This document shows, in pieces, positions 16,375-27,350 of a stretch of 44,152 nt of DNA. Position 1 is the stretch's first letter; each line of letters starts with the position of its first letter. The stretch is from contig JAFLEF010000060.1 of NCBI GenBank assembly GCA_017309115.1, positions 1 to 44,152 on the forward strand. The letters are read 5' to 3'. This stretch comes from Verrucomicrobiota bacterium (lineage in GTDB: Bacteria > Verrucomicrobiota > Verrucomicrobiia > Limisphaerales > UBA9464). The position numbers and the translations under genes are program-made. The notes beneath the pieces are model-generated. The model was not told the DNA's origin and did no database searches. It worked only from the letters and a program-made list of their open reading frames with translations.

Positions 16375-17169
16375 ATGAAAACCAAAGACGGCAAATTGAA
16401 GCGGAAACACTACGAAACCGAACTGCGCCGATTGCAGGTGGAATTGTGTCGGCTCCAGGACTGGGTTCGGCAGGAGGGCTTGCGAGTCATCATCGTCTTT
16501 GAAGGCCGGGACGGGGCGGGCAAGGGCGGAACCATTCGGGCACTAACCGAGCGGGTCAGTCCGCGGGTGTTTCGCGTGGTGGCGTTGCCCGCGCCTTCCG
16601 ACCGGGAAAAGAGTCAGCTCTACATTCAGCGTTACCTGGCACATTTCCCGGCGGCCGGTGAAGTCGTGATCTTCGATCGCAGTTGGTATAATCGAGCGGG
16701 GGTGGAGAAGGTGATGGGCTTCTGTTCCCAAGAGCAGCTCCACAGTTTCCTGAAGCAGGTCCCGGAGGTGGAGAAGCACTTCATCCATCAGGGGATTATC
16801 CTGATTAAATTCTGGCTCGAGGTGAGCAACGAGGAGCAGGCCCGCCGATTTGAGGCCCGCATTGAAGATCCGATCCGCCAATGGAAGCTGAGCCCGATGG
16901 ATCTGCCGTCGCGGGAGCGTTGGTATGACTACTCCCGGGCGCGGGACGCCATGTTGAAGGCGACCGACACCAAGATCTCACCGTGGTACATCCTGCGTTC
17001 CGACGACAAGAAGCGGGCGCGGCTGAACTGTCTGGCGCAGATTCTGAAACTGATTCCCTATCAGCCCGTGAAGAAACCCAAGATTAAGCTGCCGGGCCGC
17101 TCCAAGAAGGGCGCCTATGACGACGTCGCCAGTCTGAAGGGGCGACGGTTTGTCCCGGAGAAGTACTGA
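16375..17169 (+). CDS. ppk2: Polyphosphate kinase 2 family protein
   Basis: This 264-aa kinase of the PPK2 family has Walker A 'GRDGAGKGG' (44-52), Walker B-like 'FDRSWYNRAG' (100-109) and the lid region with 'NEEQARRFEARIEDPIRQWK'. These enzymes transfer phosphate between polyphosphate and nucleoside di- or monophosphates. The ATG at 16375 is chosen because the PPK2 homology starts within a few residues and because an earlier in-frame ATG (16273) would overlap the preceding gene by about 90 bases. The downstream VIT-like gene starts 8 bases after the stop, so a three-gene operon is likely. The class (ADP- or AMP-preferring) is not decidable by eye. Confidence 0.92.
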   Translation: MKTKDGKLKRKHYETELRRLQVELCRLQDWVRQEGLRVIIVFEGRDGAGKGGTIRALTERVSPRVFRVVALPAPSDREKSQLYIQRYLAHFPAAGEVVIFDRSWYNRAGVEKVMGFCSQEQLHSFLKQVPEVEKHFIHQGIILIKFWLEVSNEEQARRFEARIEDPIRQWKLSPMDLPSRERWYDYSRARDAMLKATDTKISPWYILRSDDKKRARLNCLAQILKLIPYQPVKKPKIKLPGRSKKGAYDDVASLKGRRFVPEKY

Positions 17170-17177
17170 CCGTTCCT

Positions 17178-17837
17178 ATGAGGCTGCTGCCTGGTTCCCA
17201 GCGACGGATTCTCGAGCCGATCGAACGTATCTCGGAGGTCCTTTTTGGACTGATCATGGTGTTAACCTTCACCAGTTCCCTGAGTGCGGCGCAGGCGGGA
17301 CGATCGGAGATTCGAACCATGTTGTTCGGCGCTTTGGGCTGCAATTTGGCCTGGGGCCTGATTGACGGGATCATGTATCTGATGGCCTGCCTGAGCGGAC
17401 GGGCGGAGGAGTTGCGGTTGCGTCGAGCGCTGCGATCGGCAGCGGACGCTCCCTCGGCGGGGCGGCTCTTGGAGGCGGTTTTGCCCGCGGAGGTATCGTC
17501 GGCGCTGAAGGCGGACGACTTTGAGCGAATTCGCCTGACCGTGCGGGATCAGCCCGATCCGGAGAAGTATCCGCGCTGGACCCGGGACGATTGGCTGGGA
17601 GCCGTGGCCGTGTTTTGCTGGGTGTTTGTTTCCACCTTTCCGGTAGTTCTGCCGTTTGTGTTGATGGACGAGCCGCGGCGGGCCTTGCGGATGTCCAATG
17701 GCATTGCGATCGCGATGTTGTTCCTCACGGGTTGGTCGTTTGCGCATTGTGCCGGGTTGCGTCCATGGCGGACGGGGGTGGCGATGGTGTTCCTCGGTTT
17801 GGGCTTGGTGGCCATCACCGTGGCGTTGGGAGGCTGA
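17178..17837 (+). CDS. VIT1/CCC1-like integral membrane protein
   Basis: This 219-aa protein has about five hydrophobic helices: two early ones (about 22-40 and 52-72), a soluble loop (about 75-135) and three late ones (about 140-162, 172-190, 197-216). The first pair, 'RISEVLFGLIMVLTFTSSLS' and 'GCNLAWGLIDGIMYLMA', resembles the paired helices of VIT1/CCC1 Fe/Mn transporters and related membrane proteins. The family match is partial and metal transport is only a suggestion. It sits between ppk2 (8-base gap) and the small barrel protein (TGATG overlap). Polyphosphate binding of divalent metal would fit such a neighbourhood, but this is inference. Confidence 0.6.
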   Translation: MRLLPGSQRRILEPIERISEVLFGLIMVLTFTSSLSAAQAGRSEIRTMLFGALGCNLAWGLIDGIMYLMACLSGRAEELRLRRALRSAADAPSAGRLLEAVLPAEVSSALKADDFERIRLTVRDQPDPEKYPRWTRDDWLGAVAVFCWVFVSTFPVVLPFVLMDEPRRALRMSNGIAIAMLFLTGWSFAHCAGLRPWRTGVAMVFLGLGLVAITVALGG

Positions 17838-18511
17838 TGAAGACGCGTTTGTGGATCGCGGTGGGAGTATTCGGGTTGGGGGTGATGTCACTCGGGCGGG
17901 CCGAGTCCTCGGAAACCAACGCCGTAGCGTCGGCCGCGTCGTCGTCGCCGACGGCGACAACTCCCCACTGGGAGTACTCCGGCACCGTCATGGGATATCT
18001 CGTTCCGGACTCCCAGGACTACGTGCAACCCACGCTGACGGCGGATCGGGCCGGGCTGCATTTGGAGGCGCGATACAATTACGAAGCCTTGGAATCGGGT
18101 TCGCTGTGGATTGGTTGGAATCTTGGCTTTGGCCAGACTGTGGAAGTGGCGGTGACCCCGATGGTGGGTGGGGTGGTGGGCAATCTGCGGGGCGTGGCGC
18201 CGGGGTGTTTGGCCACGATTAGTTGGTGGAAGCTCACGCTCTACTCGGAAGCGGAATACGTGTTCGATCTGGGCGGCCCGGCGTCGGCTGACGACTTCTT
18301 TTACAGTTGGTCCGAGTTATCGCTCGCGCCGGTGGAGTGGATGCGGTTTGGCGTGGCGCTGCAACGAACACGGGTGTTTTCGACAGGCTTGGAGGTGCAG
18401 CGCGGCGTGCTGCTGGGCGCGTCCTGGAAGTCGGTCGATTTCACTGCGTACGTGTTCAACTTCGGCTGGGAGGATCCCACGGTGGTGCTGTCGCTGGGGG
18501 TTTCGTTCTGA
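17837..18511 (+). CDS. Predicted outer-membrane beta-barrel protein
   Basis: This 224-aa protein has a signal peptide (Lys-Thr-Arg n-region, hydrophobic core about residues 5-19, cleavage near GRA-ES). It continues with many alternating hydrophobic/polar strands ('GLHLEARYNYE', 'SLWIGWNLGF', 'WWKLTLYSEAEYVFDL', 'WMRFGVALQRTRVF') and ends in Phe ('LSLGVSF'), as outer-membrane barrels do. The ATG at 17837 is chosen because it shares bases with the stop of the VIT-like gene (TGATG) and gives a signal peptide; longer in-frame starts overlap that gene. It is probably an 8- to 10-strand barrel of unknown function, co-expressed with the two upstream genes. Confidence 0.7.
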   Translation: MKTRLWIAVGVFGLGVMSLGRAESSETNAVASAASSSPTATTPHWEYSGTVMGYLVPDSQDYVQPTLTADRAGLHLEARYNYEALESGSLWIGWNLGFGQTVEVAVTPMVGGVVGNLRGVAPGCLATISWWKLTLYSEAEYVFDLGGPASADDFFYSWSELSLAPVEWMRFGVALQRTRVFSTGLEVQRGVLLGASWKSVDFTAYVFNFGWEDPTVVLSLGVSF

Positions 18512-18541
18512 GCCGGAACGATGGCGAAGTTAAACCGCGGA

Positions 18542-20404
18542 TCAGGAAGCCGGAACTTGGGCTTCAGCCGCCCAGTCGAGCCAGAAGCCGAGCACGAGCA
18601 ACGTCCACAGAGATCGGGCGTGGTCAGCCCGGCGATCGACGTGTTCCTGCAGCAGCTGCTGGGCAACGCCCTGATTGAGATTCAAAAGGGCGAGGGAATT
18701 GCCGTCCAAGCGTTCTGCGGCCCAATTCCGCAGGGGGCCTCGCAACCAACTGGAGAGCGGTACAGAAAGTCCCCGTTTGCGCCGATGCACCAGGGAATGG
18801 GGCAGGTACTTCAGCGCATAGCGTTTCAGGAACACTTTGGTCGTCAGGCCGCGAACTCTTTCCTCGGGCGGCAGTGTCGCCGCGAAATCCAGCACGCCCT
18901 GATCCAGGAAGGGTGCGCGCAGTTCCAGCGCGGAACTCATGCTGGCCCGATCGGCCTTGGTGAGCAGACCTTCCGCGAGGGGCACTTCCAGATCCCATTG
19001 CTGGACGCGATCCAGCAGGACGGGGCCTTGGGGAAGTTCGCCGGGAAGCTCCGCGGGTGGTACCCCGAGCCGCGCCATTAATTCCGGAGAGATGTTGGAG
19101 TTCCAGAGCTGATGCCGGGCCATGCCGTCGAGATCGGTTCCGGCAACAAAGCGTTTGAGCAGATACGACACCGTGACCTTTTTATCGCTCGGCGGGAGAG
19201 CCTGAACGCCCTGGCGGAAGAGGTGGCGGATCCAGCCGGGAAACCGCTGGTAGGTTTCCGCGGCGCCTACGCCGAGGTAGGTGGGGTACCCTCCGAACAA
19301 TTCGTCGGCACCTTCGCCCACTAGGGTCATGCGGTAGGATTGCGCGGCGGCGCGGGATAGCAGGGCGGCCGGCAGCCAGGCGGGATCCGCCAAGGGTTCC
19401 CCAACTCGTCGCACCAGGTCGGGAAGTTCCTTCGGGATATCCTCGGGACTCACCCAGACCGATTCCATCTGCATGCCGAGTCGTTGGGCTACGTCTTCGG
19501 CGAAGTTGCCTTCGTCGAAGGACGCTTCGCGAAAACGGACGGTGTAGCCGCGCAGGGGACGTTCCGGTCGCAGTGAGCGCGCCACGGCAGCCACCAGGGA
19601 AGAGTCGAGACCGCCGCTGAGGAACACCGCGAAGTCGATGTCCACGTCACTTTGTCGGCGCACCGCTTCCCGAAAGATCGGGTCGAAGTGGTCGAGAGTG
19701 GGCGGAGACTTGGTCTGTCGGCAGATGGGCCAGCGCCAGTAGCGACGGCGTTGCAGTTGGCCGCCCTGGTGGGTGATCAGTTCTCCGGGAGCCAGCTTGT
19801 CGACCTCGGCGAAGGGCGACCGGGGCGCGGCGAAATTGCCGAACTGAAGGTATCCACGAAGTCGGACGGGAGAGGGCGTCAGCGGTCGCAGACCGCCGGC
19901 GACCAGCGCGGCGATCTCGCTGGCAAAGACCAATCCGTGTTCGTCGAAATGAAAGAACAGGGGGCGTTCCCCGGCGCGGTCGCGGGCCAGGCAGACCAGG
20001 CCCGAGCGGGGATCCCACACGGCGAGGGCAAAGGCGCCGACCAGACGTTCGACAAAGGCCGGACCCAACTCGAGGTAGAGACCGGGAAGAACTTCCACAT
20101 CGCTGCCCACCGGCACGGTTCGGCCTCGTTCCTCGAGCCACTGCCGCAGTTCCCGATGGTTGTCGATCTCCCCGTTGCAGACCACGACCACACCACTGGC
20201 GGAGTCGACTGAAGGCTGGCTGGGGTCCTGGACGCCCCGAATGGCGAGTCGAGTAGCGCCGAGGACGGCGTGGTCTGGCCCGGCGGAGCCCACGGCGTTG
20301 GGACCGCGATGGCGCAAGGCCTCGAGCATGGTATCCACCCGTTGCCGATTCCGGGCGGGAACACTCGGTTCATCAAACCCTACCACCCCACAAATGCCGC
20401 ACAT
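18542..20404 (-). CDS. asnB: Asparagine synthase (glutamine-hydrolysing)
   Basis: This 620-aa class II glutamine amidotransferase fused to a synthetase domain has the processed-type N-terminus M-C-G-I-C-G, with Cys2 as glutaminase nucleophile. It continues with 'LRHRGPNAVG' (30-39), 'CNGEIDNHRELR' (76-87; Asp where Tyr is usual) and the ATP PP-loop 'SGGLDSS' (263-269), then 'GEGADELFGGYPTYL'. It makes asparagine from aspartate, or amidates a carboxylate on a cell-surface glycan or secondary product, as paralogues near glycosyltransferases sometimes do. The ATG directly follows the stop of the GT39 gene (TGAATG), with a strong GGAGGG ribosome binding site at 20412-20417 inside that gene. Convergent with the barrel-protein gene. 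Confidence 0.88.
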   Translation of the reverse strand: MCGICGVVGFDEPSVPARNRQRVDTMLEALRHRGPNAVGSAGPDHAVLGATRLAIRGVQDPSQPSVDSASGVVVVCNGEIDNHRELRQWLEERGRTVPVGSDVEVLPGLYLELGPAFVERLVGAFALAVWDPRSGLVCLARDRAGERPLFFHFDEHGLVFASEIAALVAGGLRPLTPSPVRLRGYLQFGNFAAPRSPFAEVDKLAPGELITHQGGQLQRRRYWRWPICRQTKSPPTLDHFDPIFREAVRRQSDVDIDFAVFLSGGLDSSLVAAVARSLRPERPLRGYTVRFREASFDEGNFAEDVAQRLGMQMESVWVSPEDIPKELPDLVRRVGEPLADPAWLPAALLSRAAAQSYRMTLVGEGADELFGGYPTYLGVGAAETYQRFPGWIRHLFRQGVQALPPSDKKVTVSYLLKRFVAGTDLDGMARHQLWNSNISPELMARLGVPPAELPGELPQGPVLLDRVQQWDLEVPLAEGLLTKADRASMSSALELRAPFLDQGVLDFAATLPPEERVRGLTTKVFLKRYALKYLPHSLVHRRKRGLSVPLSSWLRGPLRNWAAERLDGNSLALLNLNQGVAQQLLQEHVDRRADHARSLWTLLVLGFWLDWAAEAQVPAS

Positions 20405-22135
20405 TCAGGAACCCTCCTGGGGAGGCAGCAGGACGCCGAAGTAGCGTTGCGGCAGATCCTGCACGGTGGCTCCCCGGCGGGCGGCCAGCTCCTTGAGCCA
20501 GCGTTCGTCGGTGTCGCGGGCCATCAGGTACACCGGAGTGCGGCGGGAGTTCAGCCAGCGATCAAAGTTTTGAAATTCGACCAGGCCTGCCGGCCAGTCG
20601 GTGCTTTTGCGCAGGGCGAACTTCACGTAGTTGCTGGAGAGTTCGCCGCCGTCGGTGGTGATCAGGGTTCCGGTTCGGCGCAGATAGAACGGTAATCCGT
20701 TCGGCATGCAGCGGTAAAAGGCCAACTCGGTATTGGCGGGAAGGGTCGGCATCTGGGCGGCCATGGCGCGGGCCGAACGGCGTTCGTAAATGACCGAGAA
20801 GATCCCCGAACCCAGGACCACCAGCAGCACGGGCAGGAGTCCGAAGGCCACGGTGGCGACGGCGGTGCGTCGCCGGAACCAGGCCCAGAACGAGAGGATC
20901 AATACACTCAGGGTCAAAATCAGCAGCGGCAGGAACGCGAAACGGTACGGATTGAGATCCACTTTGGGCAACGGCCACGGCGACCACTGAGTTTGCGGGG
21001 CGAAGAGGAACAGGGCGAGGAGTGCGGCTGCGGCCAGTGCGGCCAACACCAGGGACATTCGCCGAAGGATTCGTCCGGCGAGCCCAGCGGGTTGGCTTAC
21101 GGCGCGTTCCAGGAATAGGGCGGTCAGGCAACCGAAGGGCAGGGTAATGCTGAGCACGTATCCGGGGAGCTTGGATTTCGAGAGGGAGAAGAAGACCACC
21201 ACGACGACGCACCAGACGATGGCAAAGTGGGTCGCGCGGTTGAGGGATTGCCAGCGTTTGAGGGCCGTCCAGGCGGCTTCGGGCAGGAGCAGGCTCCAGG
21301 GAAAGAACGTGGCCGGAATGATCCACGCATAGAAGTAGATCGGCTGCGTGCGGCGGAACTTGACGGTGGTAAACCGGTTAAAGGTTTCCTCGACGAGTCC
21401 GTAGTAGGGGAAGTCCGGTTGTGCCAGGGAGACACCGACAAACCAAGGCAGCACGATCCCCACGAAGACGAGGGCATTCAGCGGATGAAACAAGCGGAGC
21501 AGGGCTTTGGGTCGCCGGTCCACCAGATGGAACACGCCGAGAACCAGCAGGGGAACGGCCAATCCGACCGGTCCTTTGACCAAGGTTGCGACCCCGGCAG
21601 CCGCTGCGGACACCAAATACCAGCGTCGGCGTAGCGAGCCTTCCTGAGTTTCCGCCCAATAACCGGCGATGATGGAGGCGCAGACAAACAGCCCGAGCGC
21701 GATGTCGAAGATGACGATGCGGGCGTGGATGAAGAAGAGCGGGGTTGTACCCAGCACCAGCACGGTCCAGATCGCGACCTGAGGTCCGAATTCCTTTCGG
21801 GCAAAGACAAACGCCAATCCCAACGTGGCAAAGGCAAACAGGGCCGAGGGCAAACGGGCGGCGAACTCGTGATCGCCTAGCGCGGCCAGGGACAGGGCGA
21901 CGGCCTTGAAGTAGAATGCCGGTTTATCGAGGTAAACTTGGTCGTTGTAGGTGGGAACAAGCCAGGCGCTCCGCACTTTCATTTCGCGGGCGACCTGAGC
22001 GTTGCGACCTTCGTCCGGCTGGATCAGTGGCAGGCTTCCCATCTGAAACGTGACGGCCAGAAATGCCGCCAGGAGCGCGAAGATGAGCCAGTACCACCCG
22101 GCACGGGACGGCGTGGGTAACGTCGTCGTATTGAT
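20405..22135 (-). CDS. GT39/ArnT-like membrane glycosyltransferase, start codon unclear
   Basis: This polytopic protein of the PMT/ArnT family transfers sugars from polyprenyl-phosphate donors. It has 'PLIQPDEGRNAQVAREM' with the conserved Asp-Glu just after the first helix, 'DKPAFYFK', and about 11 further hydrophobic segments. The first ATG in frame (22042) would give 545 aa but starts inside the catalytic entry loop. The 31 codons upstream, from 22135, encode a convincing first transmembrane helix ('WYWLIFALLAAFLAVTF'). They contain no ATG, GTG or TTG, and a TAG closes the frame at 22145-22147. A GGAGGG motif at 22136-22141 stands six bases before an ACG (22127-22129). A rare start codon or a small local error is therefore likely. 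The gene is coupled to asnB downstream. Confidence 0.82.
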   Translation of the reverse strand: MNTTTLPTPSRAGWYWLIFALLAAFLAVTFQMGSLPLIQPDEGRNAQVAREMKVRSAWLVPTYNDQVYLDKPAFYFKAVALSLAALGDHEFAARLPSALFAFATLGLAFVFARKEFGPQVAIWTVLVLGTTPLFFIHARIVIFDIALGLFVCASIIAGYWAETQEGSLRRRWYLVSAAAAGVATLVKGPVGLAVPLLVLGVFHLVDRRPKALLRLFHPLNALVFVGIVLPWFVGVSLAQPDFPYYGLVEETFNRFTTVKFRRTQPIYFYAWIIPATFFPWSLLLPEAAWTALKRWQSLNRATHFAIVWCVVVVVFFSLSKSKLPGYVLSITLPFGCLTALFLERAVSQPAGLAGRILRRMSLVLAALAAAALLALFLFAPQTQWSPWPLPKVDLNPYRFAFLPLLILTLSVLILSFWAWFRRRTAVATVAFGLLPVLLVVLGSGIFSVIYERRSARAMAAQMPTLPANTELAFYRCMPNGLPFYLRRTGTLITTDGGELSSNYVKFALRKSTDWPAGLVEFQNFDRWLNSRRTPVYLMARDTDERWLKELAARRGATVQDLPQRYFGVLLPPQEGS

Positions 22136-22141
22136 CCCTCC
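22136..22141 (-). promoter_or_regulatory. Ribosome binding site-like GGAGGG upstream of the GT39 frame
   Basis: GGAGGG on the minus strand stands six bases from an in-frame ACG at 22127-22129 and nine from the next ACG. It is the only good Shine-Dalgarno match placed to start the frame ahead of the first transmembrane helix, which supports initiation upstream of the first ATG at 22042. Confidence 0.5.
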
Positions 22142-22333
22142 AGCCTACGGTGATGGTCGGGCGTAGCAATCAAATCCCGGGGCGAAGCCAAGGGTCATCA
22201 AGTCTCTTGAACCAAGGTCTAGTGGTGCGGGTGGATTCGCTTTGAGACGGTGCAAAGGGCGGTTTGAATCCGAAACAGTTCGGTTCCAAGATTCCGCTTT
22301 TCCCGCATTCCCATACCGACAAGTCTTCCTGCC

Positions 22334-23773
22334 ATGTTCACTCCTCCGACCCGGACTCGAACGGTTTCCCACCCGGAATCATCCCCGCCCACCGGCCGGC
22401 CGCGGGCCATCCTGGGATGGTTGAGCCTGGGATTGGCACTCGTGGGGAGCGGTTGCCTGCACGCTCCGTTGAATCCGCCGAAGGAATCCGTGCAGCCCGG
22501 TCCTGGATACTATTTCAGGACCCATGTACCGGCGTCGCTGGATGGAGGGGAAACCTTGTTCCTGGTGGCCTTTTCCGGCGGAGGAACGCGGGCGGCGGCG
22601 ATGGCGTACGGTGTCTTGGAGGAACTGCGCCGAACTCCCGTGCCGAGCAGCCAGCCACCGCGGAAACTGGTCGAGGACATCAATGTGATCTCCTCCGTTT
22701 CGGGGGGCAGTTTCCCGGCCGCGGCTTATGCGTTGTTCGGAGACGAGATGTTTGATTCCTTCGTCACCAATTTCCTCAAGCGAAACGTGCAGGGGAAACT
22801 GGTCGGAAAGACACTTAGTCCCTGGAACTGGCCGCGGATCGGGTCGCCTTGGTACGGGCGCTCCGACATGGCGGCCAAGTACTACGACGAGATCCTGTTC
22901 AAGGGCGCCACGTTTGGGGATATCAAGCCCGGTCGGCGTCCTTTCGTGCTCCTGAACACGACCGAAGTTTCCACCGGACTTCAGTTCTGGTTCACCCAGG
23001 ATGTCTTCGACAACATTTGCTCCGATTTGTCGAACTATCCGGTGTCCCGGGCGGTGGCCGCGTCGTCCGCCGTGCCCGTTCTGCTCTCGCCGATTACGCT
23101 CAAGAACTACGGAGGCGAATGTGGCTATGTGCCGCCGGAGTGGCAGTCGGCGAAAGCTCAGGCCGGTGACGGGATGGCCTTGTTGCGCCGGGGCGAAGAA
23201 CTGGCGGAACTGCGAAACCGAACCAATCGGCCGTATCTACATCTGGTGGACGGTGGGGTGGCAGACAACCTCGGATTGCGCCCACTCCTGGAGGGATTGG
23301 CGTATTTGGAGTCGGTTCCCAGCAGTCGCCAAGGCGTCGACCTCAGCGCGTTGCGGCGGGTGGTGTTGTTGTCGGTGAACGCTCATTCGTCTCCGGAGAA
23401 CGATTGGGACGAAAAGGAATCGCCACCGGGGATGCTGGCGTTGGCGGTGGCGTCTTCGGGCATCACCATGGAGCGATACTCGCGCGACACCATCGCGCTG
23501 ATGGCCAATCTGGTGGCGAACTTGGAACGAAAGACGAAGGACCTGCGGGGGGCGGGTGCCTCGGAGCTTCGGTTCTTTCCGATTGAGATCAGCTTCGACA
23601 ATCTTTCCGATCCGGCGGAACGGCGATATTTCCTGAATGTACCGACCTCCTTTTTTCTGTCGGATCAGGCGGTGGATCGGTTGCGGGACGTGGGTGGGAA
23701 ATTGTTGCGCGATTCGCCGCAATTCCAGGCGCTGCTGCAGGATTTGGCAGCCCGGCCGGGGACGGCTCGCTGA
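22334..23773 (+). CDS. Patatin-like phospholipase, predicted lipoprotein
   Basis: This 479-aa protein has an N-terminal hydrophobic segment ending in a lipobox-like 'LVGSGC' (C41), so it is probably lipid-anchored; the residue three before Cys is Gly, which is less usual. The patatin domain follows: oxyanion hole 'FSGGGTRAAAMAYGV' (80-94), nucleophile S123 in 'SSVSGGSF', and the Asp of the dyad in 'LVDGGVADNLGL'. Patatin enzymes use a Ser-Asp dyad to hydrolyse acyl esters of phospholipids. Periplasmic or outer-membrane location is inferred. The gene stands alone, divergent from the GT39 gene and 157 bases before the SNF2 gene. Confidence 0.85.
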   Translation: MFTPPTRTRTVSHPESSPPTGRPRAILGWLSLGLALVGSGCLHAPLNPPKESVQPGPGYYFRTHVPASLDGGETLFLVAFSGGGTRAAAMAYGVLEELRRTPVPSSQPPRKLVEDINVISSVSGGSFPAAAYALFGDEMFDSFVTNFLKRNVQGKLVGKTLSPWNWPRIGSPWYGRSDMAAKYYDEILFKGATFGDIKPGRRPFVLLNTTEVSTGLQFWFTQDVFDNICSDLSNYPVSRAVAASSAVPVLLSPITLKNYGGECGYVPPEWQSAKAQAGDGMALLRRGEELAELRNRTNRPYLHLVDGGVADNLGLRPLLEGLAYLESVPSSRQGVDLSALRRVVLLSVNAHSSPENDWDEKESPPGMLALAVASSGITMERYSRDTIALMANLVANLERKTKDLRGAGASELRFFPIEISFDNLSDPAERRYFLNVPTSFFLSDQAVDRLRDVGGKLLRDSPQFQALLQDLAARPGTAR

Positions 23774-23930
23774 TCCAGCGGGGCGGGGAATCAGGCGGCG
23801 GAAGGCTGGCTCGATAGAGTTTGACCTCGGTTGTCCACGCCATTTTTTGTGCACTTCCTTGTTGACCGTCATTGGGGGCTGAGGAGAGAAGATAGTGCAT
23901 TACGTCTGCTTGACCGTTTTCTGATTTCAC

Positions 23931-27272
<3,342 letters not shown>

Positions 27273-27280
27273 GCCTTGTG

Positions 27281-27308
27281 AGACGGGGCCTCGGGAGGGG
27301 TTCCGTCT
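27281..27308 (+). terminator. Possible hairpin terminator after the SNF2 gene
   Basis: AGACGG at 27281 pairs with CCGTCT at 27303-27308, and the inner bases can extend the stem with G-T pairs. It lies nine bases after the SNF2 stop. No T-run follows, so intrinsic termination is doubtful. Confidence 0.3.
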
Positions 27309-27350
27309 GAGTTGAGGAACGCGAGACCGTCAGGGTTTCCGAAAACTTCC

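Noticed and set aside
22148-22333. tRNA or small RNA gene between the GT39 and patatin genes
   Set aside because: No cloverleaf, CCA end or strong hairpin with a T-run was found.
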